Source: Stakelama sediminis (GTDB taxonomy: Bacteria > Pseudomonadota > Alphaproteobacteria > Sphingomonadales > Sphingomonadaceae). Taken from it: a stretch of 64,000 nt of DNA. The translations under genes and the position numbers were made by a program. Shown one piece after another: positions 35,010 to 46,693 of the stretch (position 1 is the stretch's first letter; every line of letters begins with the position of its first letter). The stretch is from the NCBI RefSeq assembly GCF_014199335.1, contig NZ_JACIJI010000001.1:1116001-1180000 (forward strand), in the 5' to 3' direction. The notes under the pieces are model-generated. The model did not search any database. It saw nothing but the letters and a program-made list of their open reading frames with translations, and was not told the origin of the DNA.

Positions 35010-37298
35010 CTACTCTTCGTCAGTCCGACGCTTGAGCATCCCCGGCGTAATGAAGCCGATCGGCTGCATCGCCACCGCCTCCTGCTTCAGTTTCGCCGAC
35101 ATGGCCTGATATTCGCGTTCCATCTCCGGCGTGACGCTGGCCCGCGATTCGCTGAGCGCGGTTTCGAAATGCGCCATCGTCACCTGATCGTTGGTCAGCG
35201 ATTCGCGCAGCGCCACCAGCCCGGCACGGCGCACCACATCTTCCAGATCCGCACCGGTAAACCGGTCGGTCCGCGCGGCGATGACGGACAGATCGACATC
35301 GGACGCCAGCGGCATCTTTTGCGTCTGGATAGACAGGATGCGTTCGCGTCCCGCCTGATCGGGCACGCCGACATAGATGAGTTCGTCGAACCGTCCGGGC
35401 CGCAACAGCGCCGGATCGACCAGATTGGGGCGATTGGTCGCACCGATCACCACCACCGACTGCAATTCTTCCAGCCCGTCCATCTCGGCAAGGATGGTGT
35501 TGACCACGCGTTCCGTCACCTGAGGCTCGCCCAGCCCACCGCCCCGCGCGGGCACCAGCGAATCAAGCTCGTCGATAAAGATCACGCAGGGTGCGACCTG
35601 CCGCGCACGGGCGAACAGCCGGGCGATCTGCTGCTCGCTTTCGCCATACCATTTGCTTAACAGGTCGGAGGATTTGGTGGCGATGAAGTTCGCCTCCGCC
35701 TCCCGCGCCACCGCCTTGGCGAGCAACGTCTTGCCGGTTCCGGGCGGACCATAGAGCAGGAAGCCCTTGGCGGGACGAATCCCCAGTCGGCGAAACGCCT
35801 GCGGATCCTTGAGCGGCAGTTCGACGCCCTCCTTCATCCGCATCTGCGCTTCGTCCAGCCCGCCGACATCGTCCCAGCGGACCTGCGGCGCCTGCACCAT
35901 CACCTCCCGCATGGCGGACGGCTGTACGCGCTTCAGCGCCTCAAGGAAGTCCTTGCGGCCAACCGACAACGTATCGAGCACTTCGGGCGGGATCGTCTGT
36001 TCCGACAGGTTGAGCTTCGGCATGATCCGCCGCACCGCCTCGATCGCGGCTTCGCGCGTCAGGGCAGCGATATCCGCCCCGACAAAGCCATAGGTGGTGC
36101 GGGCCAGCTCACCCAGATCGACATCTTCATCCAGCGGCATGCCGCGCGTGTGAATGCCCAGAATCTCGCGACGACCGCGCTCATCGGGCACACCGACAAC
36201 GATTTCGCGATCGAACCGGCCGGGACGGCGCAGCGCCTCATCGATGGCCTCGGGCCGGTTGGTCGCGGCGATCACGACCAGATTGGCGCGCGCCTCCAGC
36301 CCGTCCATCAGCGTCAGAAGCTGCGCGACGAGCCGCTTTTCCGCCTCCCCCGACACCTGCCCCCGTTTGGGCGCAATCGAGTCGATTTCGTCGATAAAGA
36401 CGATGGAGGGCGCGGCCTTCGTCGCTTCCTCGAACACTTCGCGCAACCGCTTTTCGGATTCGCCATAGGCCGATCCCATGATCTCAGGCCCGTTGACGAG
36501 GAAGAATTCGGCATCCGATTCATTGGCAACCGCACGCGCCAGCCGGGTCTTGCCGGTTCCCGGCGGACCATGCAGCAGCACCCCTTTGGGCGGATCGACG
36601 CCAAGCCGCTGAAACAGTTCGGGATAGCGCAGCGGCAGCTCAACCATCTCACGCAATTGATCAATCGTTCCCGCCATACCGCCGATATCGTCATAAGTGA
36701 CGTCGGCGCGACGGCTTTCCTGCGGCTCGGCAAAATCGGTGCGCAGTTCGATTTCGGTATCGGCATCGATATGGACGACGCCCTTCGGCGTGGTCGACAA
36801 CACCGTCAGGCGGATTTCCTGCAGCGCATAAGCGGGTGCCCGCAAATGCTGGGCGACCTGCGGCGGGATATCGGCGACCCGCTGCTGCCCGACCGTGGCG
36901 ACGACATCGCCCTGACATAACGGCCGGTTGAAAAAGGTCCGTTTAAGCGCTTCGGACGAACCCTGAAGCCGTAAATTCTTTTGTGCAGGTGCGAAGACAA
37001 CCCGAGTCGCAGGCTTGGGATCGGCCTTGCGGATTTCGACGAACTCGCCCGATCCGACCCCCGCATTGGCACGCTGAAGCCCGTCGATGCGGATAATTTC
37101 CAGCCCTTCATCTTCGGGATAGGGATAGACCGCGATGGCAGGCGTAGCGCGTTTTCCGGCGATTTCGACAGCAGCCCCCTCACTAAGCCCCATCGCCGCC
37201 ATCGTCGCGCGCGGCAGATGCGCCAGCCCCCTGCCGCTGTCTTCCGGGCGGGAGTTGGCCACTTGCAGCCGGTTGGGAGTACGTTCATCGTCGGCCAT
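35010..37298 (-). CDS. CDC48/VAT-like tandem AAA ATPase
   Basis: 762 residues from ATG 37298 (AAAGGA upstream). Layout: N-terminal double-psi-barrel and CDC48 domain 2 (residues 8-190), D1 AAA module with Walker A GPPGTGKT (244-251), Walker [10 protein letters not shown] and the [13 protein letters not shown] pore-side region, then D2 with [24 protein letters not shown] and [15 protein letters not shown]. Both ATPase sites look intact. Such hexamers unfold or extract protein substrates with ATP. They are standard in archaea and eukaryotes but patchy in bacteria. No protease or adaptor gene is adjacent. Confidence 0.94.
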   Translation of the reverse strand: MADDERTPNRLQVANSRPEDSGRGLAHLPRATMAAMGLSEGAAVEIAGKRATPAIAVYPYPEDEGLEIIRIDGLQRANAGVGSGEFVEIRKADPKPATRVVFAPAQKNLRLQGSSEALKRTFFNRPLCQGDVVATVGQQRVADIPPQVAQHLRAPAYALQEIRLTVLSTTPKGVVHIDADTEIELRTDFAEPQESRRADVTYDDIGGMAGTIDQLREMVELPLRYPELFQRLGVDPPKGVLLHGPPGTGKTRLARAVANESDAEFFLVNGPEIMGSAYGESEKRLREVFEEATKAAPSIVFIDEIDSIAPKRGQVSGEAEKRLVAQLLTLMDGLEARANLVVIAATNRPEAIDEALRRPGRFDREIVVGVPDERGRREILGIHTRGMPLDEDVDLGELARTTYGFVGADIAALTREAAIEAVRRIMPKLNLSEQTIPPEVLDTLSVGRKDFLEALKRVQPSAMREVMVQAPQVRWDDVGGLDEAQMRMKEGVELPLKDPQAFRRLGIRPAKGFLLYGPPGTGKTLLAKAVAREAEANFIATKSSDLLSKWYGESEQQIARLFARARQVAPCVIFIDELDSLVPARGGGLGEPQVTERVVNTILAEMDGLEELQSVVVIGATNRPNLVDPALLRPGRFDELIYVGVPDQAGRERILSIQTQKMPLASDVDLSVIAARTDRFTGADLEDVVRRAGLVALRESLTNDQVTMAHFETALSESRASVTPEMEREYQAMSAKLKQEAVAMQPIGFITPGMLKRRTDEE

Positions 37299-37384
37299 CG
37301 GCCCGTCCTTTCCACTGTCCGTTCCCAAGGGGGGAGGCAGGACATAGGAACGGGGTTCCGCAAGATCGAGGGGGTGCCGCAGAC

Positions 37385-37414
37385 AAAAAAAGGGCCGATC
37401 CAGATGGACCGGCC
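37385..37414 (-). terminator. Rho-independent terminator of the candidate small RNA
   Basis: GGCCGATCC (37393-37401) and GGACCGGCC (37406-37414) form a 9-bp stem with one mismatch and a 4-base loop. On the minus strand seven T residues follow (37385-37391). On the plus strand no T-run follows, so the element has a direction, and no protein gene ends on that side. Confidence 0.85.
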
Positions 37415-37483
37415 TTGAAAGGTTTAGGAGAGGATGCCTGAAAGGCACGTCCTATGTGCACTGCACCATGATTTTGTGCAAGT
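37385..37483 (-). ncRNA. Candidate small RNA, about 100 nt, intergenic
   Basis: On the minus strand a promoter-like pair, TTGCAA (37512-37517) and TATTCT (37490-37495) with a 16-base spacer, predicts a start near 37483. The transcript would contain a hairpin AGGCA/TGCCT with three-base loop (37435-37447), then an unpaired pyrimidine stretch including CCTCTCCT (anti-Shine-Dalgarno-like, complement near 37425-37433), and end in a classic terminator (37385-37414). No convincing ORF lies on this strand. The gap is 292 bases between the divergent CDC48-like and LysR genes. I cannot name an Rfam family; alphaproteobacterial suhB-type RNAs are worth comparing. Confidence 0.6.
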
Positions 37484-37590
37484 GCGAAAAGAATAGGTCT
37501 GGTTGCGTTTTTTGCAATTTGGTCGACCGTGGCACAAAGGCGGTTCATCATTGTAGTTGCAATTCTCATGACGCATCGCACAATGCCGTA

Positions 37591-38481
37591 ATGAGACGGC
37601 TTCCTCCGCTGACCGCCATCGAAGCGTTCGTGCATGTCGCCCGGCTGGGGTCGATCAAGGCTGCGGCGGATGAGCTTGCGCTCTCGTCTCCGGCACTGAG
37701 CCGACGCGTGCAGGCGCTGGAACGCTTTATCGGCAAGCCGCTGTTCGAGCGCCGTCACCAGTCCTTGCGCCTGAACGGAGACGGCGACCGGTTGTTACGT
37801 CGGATCGCGCCGGCGCTGGACACGCTGTCCGATGCGGTCGAGGAAATGACCAGCGCGATCGACCTTCTGCGACTTCGGCTCGGCGTGATGCCGCTGTTCG
37901 CGGAAAAGCGGCTGTTGCCAAAGCTGCCCGACCTGCGCAAACGCCATCCCGAACTGCATCTCGACGTCGATACAGGCGGCCATGGGCTGGCGCGTCTTGG
38001 CGACGGACTGGATGCCGCAATCGTGTTGGCACAGGATGTCGATCCGGCGCTCTATGGCCGTCGCCTGGACCATAGCAAGTTGCTCGCCATCGGTGCACGC
38101 AGCCTGACCGAAGGCGACAATCCCATCCTCGACCCGGCGCAATTGTCCGGCCAGACGATCCTTGTCCATCGCGACATGCCCGACAGTTTCAGCATCTGGC
38201 GCAACGCCATCGGGCGTCCCGATCTGGAGGCTGCCGCGATCGATTATTTCGACTCAGGCCCGCTGATCTTCGAAGCGGCGGCGCAAGGTCTGGGGATCGC
38301 GCTGATGCTCGACAGTCATTTTTCCGCGCGCCGTGACGACCGGCTGGTCAGGCTGTTCGATATGGAAGTCGAAAGCCCCTATAGCTGGTGGTTCGCCTGT
38401 CGGCCCCGCGCGCTGTCGCAGCGCCCGGTCAAACTGTTCCATGACTGGCTGTTCGAAACGTTCGACGTTCCGGAAGAATAA
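37591..38481 (+). CDS. LysR-family regulator, GcvA-like
   Basis: 296 residues from ATG 37591, which directly opens the helix-turn-helix (LTAIEAFVHVARLGSIKAAADELALSSPALSRRV, residues 6-39 with gaps). The effector domain includes LRLGVMPLFAEKRLLPKLPDL and ends with FHDWLFET. The pattern is that of the GcvA branch, which controls diverse targets. The upstream gap contains the candidate small RNA but no divergently arranged metabolic gene, so its target is not evident. The 3' end faces a 14-bp perfect inverted repeat. Confidence 0.88.
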   Translation: MRRLPPLTAIEAFVHVARLGSIKAAADELALSSPALSRRVQALERFIGKPLFERRHQSLRLNGDGDRLLRRIAPALDTLSDAVEEMTSAIDLLRLRLGVMPLFAEKRLLPKLPDLRKRHPELHLDVDTGGHGLARLGDGLDAAIVLAQDVDPALYGRRLDHSKLLAIGARSLTEGDNPILDPAQLSGQTILVHRDMPDSFSIWRNAIGRPDLEAAAIDYFDSGPLIFEAAAQGLGIALMLDSHFSARRDDRLVRLFDMEVESPYSWWFACRPRALSQRPVKLFHDWLFETFDVPEE

Positions 38482-38493
38482 TTTCTGATCCTG

Positions 38494-38531
38494 GCGCGCC
38501 GCTTTTCGGATAATGCGGAAAAGCGGCGCGC
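38494..38531. terminator. Long perfect inverted repeat between convergent genes
   Basis: GCGCGCCGCTTTTC (38494-38507) and GAAAAGCGGCGCGC (38518-38531) pair perfectly with a 10-base loop, 12 bases after the LysR stop and 15 bases before the cyclophilin stop. There is no long T-run, but the position suggests a shared terminator or 3'-end structure. Confidence 0.7.
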
Positions 38532-38546
38532 AGATCGGCTTCAGCG

Positions 38547-39002
38547 TCAGGCAGGACGCATCTTGACGATCTTGCCCGGATTGCGCGGCGGTTCGCCCTT
38601 GGGCAGCGCATCGATATGCTCCATGCCTTCGACGACTTCGCCCCAGACGGTATATTGCCCGTCGAGGAAACGCGCATCGTCGAAGCAGATGAAAAACTGG
38701 CTGTTGGCGCTGTTGGGGTTCATCGTGCGCGCCATCGAACATACGCCGCGAACATGCGGTTCGTCGCTGAATTCCGCCGGAAGATCGGGTTCGTCGGAAC
38801 CGCCTGTGCCGGTGCCGGTCGGGTCGCCGCCCTGCGCCATGAAGCCGTCGATGACGCGGTGGAAAACGACATCGTCGTAAAAGCCCTTATCGGCCAGACT
38901 GGTAATACGCTCGACATGCTTGGGAGCAAGGTCGGGCCGCAGGCGGATTTTCACGTCGCCGCTTTCCAGCGTCATGTGCAGCATGGGATTGGTATCGGTC
39001 AT
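38547..39002 (-). CDS. Cyclophilin-type peptidyl-prolyl isomerase
   Basis: 151 residues from ATG 39002 (GGAG 11 bases upstream). A TTG seven codons earlier with GGGGAGGG in front is a real alternative. Cyclophilin motifs: FHRVIDGFMAQGGDPTGTGTGG, split here as FHRVIDGFMAQGG plus DPTGTGTGG, then NSANSQFFI and FLDGQYTVWGEV. No signal peptide, so a cytoplasmic cis-trans prolyl isomerase assisting protein folding. It is convergent with the LysR gene and divergent from mgtE. Confidence 0.92.
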   Translation of the reverse strand: MTDTNPMLHMTLESGDVKIRLRPDLAPKHVERITSLADKGFYDDVVFHRVIDGFMAQGGDPTGTGTGGSDEPDLPAEFSDEPHVRGVCSMARTMNPNSANSQFFICFDDARFLDGQYTVWGEVVEGMEHIDALPKGEPPRNPGKIVKMRPA

Positions 39003-39159
39003 TTTTGAAACAACTCCGGTCAATGTGGCCCTCCCCTTAGCCAGCCGCGTGCGCTACCTCAACCGTCAGCGAATTGCGGTTGTGCGCATGCGAACGATTG
39101 GCAGCGCGCGCTTGCCGCGCTAGACGGGCACTCCGGCCGGTTTGTGGAAAGGAGGACGG

Positions 39160-40560
39160 ATGAGCGATACCCGACTTTCCGACCCCGTGGAACAACCCGA
39201 AAGCGAGCTGGACGAAGACGACCGCCTGAAGCACGATTTCGTGCGCGCCGTACTCGATGCGGTGGAGGCGGACGACACCGATGAAGTGCGCGACCTTGTC
39301 GAGCCGTTGCACCCCGCCGACATCGCCGACCTGATCGAACTGACGCCCGGCGACCAGCGCCGCGCGCTGATTGCCGCCATCGGTGATCAGATCGACGGCG
39401 AAGTGATCAGCGAACTCAACGACTGGGTCCGCGAAGAGCTGATCGATTCGCTGTCCCCGCATCAGGTTGCCAGCTTCGCCGCCGAACTCGACACCGACGA
39501 TGCCGTTGCGATCATCGAGGATATGGAGGAGGCGGATCAGCGCGCGGTGCTGCGCGCGCTCGACCCCGACGACCGTGCCGCGATCGAAGAAGCGCTGAGC
39601 TATCCCGAGGAATCCGCCGGGCGCCTGATGCAGCGCGAGCTGATCGCGGTGCCGGAGCACTGGACGGTCGGCGATGTGCTCGATTATCTGCGCGGCAGCG
39701 AGGAACTCCAGACCGATTTCTGGGAAATCTTCGTGGTCGACCCCGGCCACCGCCCGGTCGGCACCTGCCATCTGTCCTGGATTCTGCGCACGCCGCGCGT
39801 GGTCTCGATCGGCGACGTCATGAAACGCGAACAGACGCTGATCCCGGTCGATCTGGATCAGGAAGAAGTGGCGCTGCGCTTTCAGAAATACGCGCTGATC
39901 TCCGCGGCTGTGGTCGATTCCTCGGGGCGGCTGGTCGGCATGATCACGGTGGACGATGTCGTCCACATCATCAGCGAGGAAGCGGGCGAGGACATTCTGC
40001 GCCTGTCCGGTGCAGGCGAAGGCGACATCAACGAGCCGTTGCCCAGCACCATCCGGACGCGGATGACCTGGTTGCTCATCAATCTGGGCACCGCGATCCT
40101 GGCGGCAACGGTCATCGCCTTTTTCTCCGGCACCATCGCCAAGCTGGTCGCCCTGTCGGCGCTGATGACCATCGTATCGGGCATGGGCGGCAACGCCGCG
40201 ACTCAGACGATGGCGGTGACGGTACGCGCGCTTGCCACCAATCAGCTCACCACGTCGAACACCTGGCGCATGATCCTGCGCGAATGGTGGATTTCCATCG
40301 CCAACGGTATTGCGCTGGGGTTCCTGATGGCGCTCGGCTGTCAGCTTTATTATCATGACACAGCACTGTCGCTGATCCTGTTCGCGGCGATGATCATCAA
40401 CAGTATCAATGCCGGACTGTCGGGGGTGCTGATCCCCATCGGGCTGGACCGGCTGCGGATCGACCCGGCTATCACCTCCACGGTATTCGTCACGACGATG
40501 ACCGATTGCATGGGATTTTTCGCACTGCTGGGGCTGGCGACGCTGTTCAACGTCCATTGA
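39160..40560 (+). CDS. mgtE: MgtE-family magnesium transporter
   Basis: 466 residues from ATG 39160, behind an excellent AAAGGAGG site. The acidic N-domain (LHPADIADLIELTPGDQRRAL, split over the repeat) is followed by two CBS domains (YPEESAGRLM, VDDVVHIISEEAGEDIL) and five membrane helices with the pore motif MGGNAATQTMAVTVRAL. Homodimeric, gated by intracellular Mg2+ binding to the N and CBS domains. Slightly longer than the typical 450 residues. DUF1489 gene follows after 37 bases. Confidence 0.95.
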   Translation: MSDTRLSDPVEQPESELDEDDRLKHDFVRAVLDAVEADDTDEVRDLVEPLHPADIADLIELTPGDQRRALIAAIGDQIDGEVISELNDWVREELIDSLSPHQVASFAAELDTDDAVAIIEDMEEADQRAVLRALDPDDRAAIEEALSYPEESAGRLMQRELIAVPEHWTVGDVLDYLRGSEELQTDFWEIFVVDPGHRPVGTCHLSWILRTPRVVSIGDVMKREQTLIPVDLDQEEVALRFQKYALISAAVVDSSGRLVGMITVDDVVHIISEEAGEDILRLSGAGEGDINEPLPSTIRTRMTWLLINLGTAILAATVIAFFSGTIAKLVALSALMTIVSGMGGNAATQTMAVTVRALATNQLTTSNTWRMILREWWISIANGIALGFLMALGCQLYYHDTALSLILFAAMIINSINAGLSGVLIPIGLDRLRIDPAITSTVFVTTMTDCMGFFALLGLATLFNVH

Positions 40561-40597
40561 ACTTGAGTCACGTCCGCTGAAGCCCCACATCCGCGTC

Positions 40598-40999
40598 ATG
40601 GCGTTGCACATCACCAAGGTCGCGTTCGGCATCGACAGTCTGGAAGCGTTTGAGGAACGCATTGCCGCGCGTCGTGCGGCGGGCGGCTTCACGCACGTCA
40701 CCCGCTACCTGCCGCGCCGCCACGAAGAAATGGCGGGCGGGTCGCTCTACTGGATCCTGCGCCATCAACTGGTCGCGCGTTCACCGATCCTGGGGTTCAG
40801 CGAAGCGGAAAACGGGCGCACCGCCATCCATCTCGAACCCCGCCTGATTCTGGTGCAGGCGCACCCCAAGCGCGCGCATCAGGGCTGGCGCTATCTGGAA
40901 GGGAAAGATGCTCCTGCCGATCTCGATGCCGCCGGAGAAGCCGTCGCCGCGATGCCGCCGGCGCTGATCGGCAAGCTCAACGAACTGTCGCTGCTTTAG
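40598..40999 (+). CDS. DUF1489-family protein
   Basis: 133 residues. The N-terminus (LHITKVAFGIDSLEAFEER), the THVTRYLPRRHEEMAGGSLYW region and FQGWRYLE-like HQGWRYLEGKDAPADL segment match DUF1489, a small family almost confined to alphaproteobacteria and without known function. No signal peptide, membrane segment or catalytic motif is apparent. It follows mgtE by 37 bases and may share its transcript. Confidence 0.88.
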   Translation: MALHITKVAFGIDSLEAFEERIAARRAAGGFTHVTRYLPRRHEEMAGGSLYWILRHQLVARSPILGFSEAENGRTAIHLEPRLILVQAHPKRAHQGWRYLEGKDAPADLDAAGEAVAAMPPALIGKLNELSLL

Positions 41000-41168
41000 G
41001 ACGGATCAGCATTCAGAAGATGATGTGACGGAGTCGCAGACGTTCGTAGAACAATATGGTGGATTTTCGTGACCCGGCGCGCAGCGTACTTTCAGTACGT
41101 GAGCACTGGAAGCGCGGAAAGCCGCCTTTTGCAGGCCATCAGGGCTGAATGGCGATCCGTCCTAAGGC
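41000..41168. other. Intergenic stretch with short hairpin
   Basis: 169 bases between DUF1489 and msrA ends. It includes CGTACT-TTC-AGTACG (41085-41099), a perfect 6-bp stem with a 3-base loop, followed by a GC-rich stretch with GCGCGGAAAGCCGCC. No T-tract and no ORF of family character. It may be a dispersed intergenic element, which a genome search would show. Confidence 0.4.
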
Positions 41169-41828
41169 TCAGCGCACCCAGTCGGGATAGGCGGCCTTCA
41201 GCGCCGCAACCTTCGGCTTGTCCCAGCGCACGATATAGGGGCTGTCGGGATGCCGGTCGTAATAATGCTGGTGATAGGCTTCGGCCTGATAGAAATGCCC
41301 GCCTTCGATCCGGGTGACGATCGGTTTCGAAAAAGCGCCTGCCTTGTTCAGTTGTGCAATATAGCGCTGGGCAACCTGCTTCTGCGCGACATTTTGCGGA
41401 AAAATCGCGCTGCGATAGCTGGTGCCGACATCGGGTGTCTGACGGTTGAGCTGGGTCGGATCATGCGCGACCGAAAAATAAATGCGCAGCAACCGGCCAT
41501 AGCTGATCTGGCGCGGATCATAGGTAATCCGGACAGCTTCGGCATGACGGGTGGTTTCGCTGCTGACCTGACGATAGGTGGCGGTCGACGCCCTGCCGCC
41601 AGCATAGCCAGCCGTGACCTTGTGGACGCCCTTCAACTGTTCGAACACTGCTTCCATGCCCCAGAAACAGCCGCCGGCCAGTACCGCCGTCTGCATCTTT
41701 GCAGGAGGCGCCATGGTAAAAGCGGGAGGAGGAAGCGGAACTGCCTTTTCGGCATGCCCGACAGGCATGAAAAATACAGCCAGCGCTCCAAGGCCGGCCA
41801 ATGCTGCGGAAAGGCGCAGCATCCTCAT
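41169..41828 (-). CDS. msrA: Peptide-methionine (S)-S-oxide reductase, exported
   Basis: 219 residues. A signal peptide (MRMLRLSAALAGLGALAV, cut near GHA) precedes the MsrA domain with catalytic Cys54 in AGGCFWGMEAVFEQ, GYAGG, RHAEAVRITYDP and HDPTQLNRQTPDVGTSYRS. It repairs S-methionine sulfoxide in periplasmic proteins. Resolving Cys residues near the C-terminus are not obvious. It follows a tiny secreted ORF by four bases, both probably transcribed from a sigma-32-like promoter upstream. Confidence 0.93.
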   Translation of the reverse strand: MRMLRLSAALAGLGALAVFFMPVGHAEKAVPLPPPAFTMAPPAKMQTAVLAGGCFWGMEAVFEQLKGVHKVTAGYAGGRASTATYRQVSSETTRHAEAVRITYDPRQISYGRLLRIYFSVAHDPTQLNRQTPDVGTSYRSAIFPQNVAQKQVAQRYIAQLNKAGAFSKPIVTRIEGGHFYQAEAYHQHYYDRHPDSPYIVRWDKPKVAALKAAYPDWVR

Positions 41829-41832
41829 CGGC

Positions 41833-41988
41833 TTAACGCTGGATCGTCGAATGCACCGCCGCAGGGTTGGCGGGAGAGGCTTGCGCCGTAATCGAATGCG
41901 CGGCGAGCAGCCCGGCGGTGCCGAGCACGAAGCCGGAGAGAAAGAGCTTGGTAAAGCTGGTTGCGCCAGTCGCTTTTTTCATCGTCAT
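41833..41988 (-). CDS. Small hydrophobic secreted or membrane peptide upstream of msrA
   Basis: 51 residues from ATG 41988 (a second ATG at 41982 gives 49). Sequence style: MTMKKATGA start, then a hydrophobic stretch FLSGFVLGTAGLLAAHSI and a short polar tail, with an Ala-x-Ala-like cleavage site after ITAQA. It ends four bases before the msrA start. No family recognised; the weak ribosome site lowers confidence. It could be a leader peptide or a small envelope protein of the oxidative stress unit. Confidence 0.5.
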   Translation of the reverse strand: MTMKKATGATSFTKLFLSGFVLGTAGLLAAHSITAQASPANPAAVHSTIQR

Positions 41989-42022
41989 TCTACTGTTGTT
42001 CTGCGTTTTGTGTGCGGTGCAC

Positions 42023-42049
42023 AAATGGGGTGCGCGTTGTAAAATGCAA
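42023..42049 (-). promoter_or_regulatory. Sigma-32 (RpoH)-like promoter before msrA unit
   Basis: On the minus strand TTGCAT (42044-42049) and CCCCATTT (42023-42030) are separated by 13 bases, matching the RpoH pattern (CTTGAA-like -35, CCCCATnT -10). The predicted start lies about 25-30 bases before the small ORF. RpoH-type sigma factors control msrA in other alphaproteobacteria. Confidence 0.5.
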
Positions 42050-42127
42050 CCCAAAAGTTTCCCGAACATTTCTGTCAGGGTGCGTATATATATACCGGCG
42101 GGGGTTAACCTGCGGTGAGCAACCTGT

Positions 42128-45141
<3,014 letters not shown>

Positions 45142-45219
45142 GCCTTGCGACATGCAGCGCAAGCGCGCGAACGGCAAGCCCGTGTTGCCGCAAAGCGGTG
45201 CGCCGCCTATGTCGATACC

Positions 45220-45897
45220 ATGCAAAACCCACCGCTGCGCGCCGCTATTATCCCCGTCACCCCGCTTCAGCAGAATTGCTCGCTGATCTGGTGCACAAAG
45301 ACGATGCGCGGGGCATTCGTCGATCCCGGCGGCGATCTCGACCGGCTGCGCGCCGCTGCCGAACAACATGGCGTGGAAATCGAGAAAATCCTGATCACCC
45401 ATGGCCATATCGACCATTGCGGAGAGGCGGGCACTTTCGCCAAAGAACTAGGCGTGCCGATCGAAGGGCCGCAGGAGGCCGACCGTTTCTGGATCTCCCG
45501 ACTGGATGAGGACGGGAAGAATTACGGCGTCAACGGCATGGTGTTCGAACCCGATCGCTGGCTGGAACAGGGCGATCGGGTAACGGTGAGCGAGCTGACG
45601 CTCGACGTCTATCACTGTCCCGGCCACACGCCCGGCCATGTCGTGTTCCACCATGCACCGTCGAAACTGGCGATTGTCGGCGATGTGCTGTTTCAGGGCT
45701 CGATCGGCCGTACCGACTTTCCGCTGGGCGACCATCCCTCGCTGATCAACGCGATCACCGGCAGGCTATGGCCGCTGGGCGACGATACCGCCTTCATTCC
45801 CGGCCACGGCCCGATGAGCAATTTCGCGCATGAACGGCAGAGCAACCCGTTCGTCTCCGACACCGCAGTCGCGCGTTTCCGCGCGGAGGCGGGGTAG
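45220..45897 (+). CDS. Metallo-beta-lactamase-fold hydrolase (glyoxalase II-like)
   Basis: 225 residues from ATG 45220; the frame is open far upstream but that part shadows the pabB gene. The metal motif ITHGHIDHCGE (HxHxDH), CPGHTPGHVVF, GDVLFQGSIGRTDFP and FIPGHGP are complete, matching YcbL/glyoxalase II-like hydrolases with two bound metals. It probably cleaves a thioester such as S-lactoylglutathione in the cytoplasm, though substrate is uncertain. Divergent from pabB with a 78-base gap. Confidence 0.9.
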   Translation: MQNPPLRAAIIPVTPLQQNCSLIWCTKTMRGAFVDPGGDLDRLRAAAEQHGVEIEKILITHGHIDHCGEAGTFAKELGVPIEGPQEADRFWISRLDEDGKNYGVNGMVFEPDRWLEQGDRVTVSELTLDVYHCPGHTPGHVVFHHAPSKLAIVGDVLFQGSIGRTDFPLGDHPSLINAITGRLWPLGDDTAFIPGHGPMSNFAHERQSNPFVSDTAVARFRAEAG

Positions 45898-45931
45898 GCG
45901 GGAGCGACGCATTCCCCGCCTGCCGTCCATC

Positions 45932-46024
45932 GTCACCCCAGCGCAGGCCGGGGTCTGTCTCTATACTGTGCGCGCTGTTAAGTGTGGCGAGAGACATGGA
46001 TGCCAGGCTGCGCTGGCATGACGT
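45932..46024. repeat. REP-like palindrome doublet
   Basis: Two imperfect palindromes about 45 bases apart: CACCCCAGCGCAGGCCGGGGT (positions 45934-45954, written in part) and ATGCCAG-N6-CTGGCAT (46000-46019). Both have the form of intergenic palindromes repeated in many sphingomonad genomes. They fill most of the gap between the convergent hydrolase and MAPEG genes and may also act in transcript termination. Confidence 0.55.
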
Positions 46025-46044
46025 TGAGCAAGAGGCGCTCCCGC

Positions 46045-46482
46045 TCACCCCGTGCGCGGCAGTGCTTCGACGGCGTGGGTGGTGCCGCTGCTGTGCGGGC
46101 CTGCGGTGAAGGGCAGCGTGGCGGCGTAGATGCCGAGTATCAGCAACAGCAGCAGCGTGATCGCGGTGCCCGCCATGCGGCCGGGCATCCAGCCGTCCAT
46201 GCCGAACGGGTGCAGGATACGGGCGAGCACGAAGGCAAGGCCCACAATCCACAACAGCAGCGATGTCCCCTGCGTATATTCGATCAGACCGATCAGGATC
46301 AGGATGAACGGCGCATATTCAACGAAATTGGCCTGCGCACGCATGCGTGCGATCAGTTGCGTATCGCCGCCGTCACCGATGAAGATCTTTTTGCCGCGGC
46401 GTACCTGCCCGACACGAAAGGCAAGCCAGAGGTTGAGGATCGCGCACGCCCCAGCCGTCACCAATGTTACCGTAAGCACCAT
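46045..46482 (-). CDS. MAPEG-family membrane protein
   Basis: 145 residues from ATG 46482, with AGGGG five bases upstream. Four hydrophobic helices and the MAPEG motif MRAQANFVEYAPFILILIGLIE (given here in part: RAQANFVEYAPF), then ARILHPFGMDG. MAPEG proteins include membrane glutathione transferases and eicosanoid enzymes; the bacterial relatives are mostly of unknown substrate. It is divergent from rpmF. Confidence 0.9.
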   Translation of the reverse strand: MVLTVTLVTAGACAILNLWLAFRVGQVRRGKKIFIGDGGDTQLIARMRAQANFVEYAPFILILIGLIEYTQGTSLLLWIVGLAFVLARILHPFGMDGWMPGRMAGTAITLLLLLILGIYAATLPFTAGPHSSGTTHAVEALPRTG

Positions 46483-46693
46483 GCATCCCCTGTTTCGTTT
46501 GCCGTTGCCTCCAGTGGCACGGAGCGCGAACGCTTGCAATGCCGGGGAAAATCGGTATAGGCGCTCGCTCGCTTCGTGACCTGCCGCTTGCCGGTCCGGC
46601 GAGTGGCCGGACTGTGTGGCCGCTTGCCTTGATCGCGCGCGCGGCGTATCGCGACACCCGAACACATGAACAGATTTTGAAGAAGGTGCCGAA
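46483..46693. promoter_or_regulatory. Divergent region between MAPEG gene and rpmF
   Basis: 211 bases. For rpmF, a weak pair TTGCCT and TATCGC with a 17-base spacer lies at about 46625-46653. The remainder is GC-rich with no family-like ORF. Confidence 0.3.

Noticed and set aside
37433..37496. Plus-strand ORF of 20 codons behind an AGGAG-like sequence, upstream of the LysR gene
   Set aside because: The purine-rich sequence is the complement of the candidate sRNA's pyrimidine stretch; the directional terminator and promoter favour an RNA on the other strand. A leader peptide is not fully excluded.
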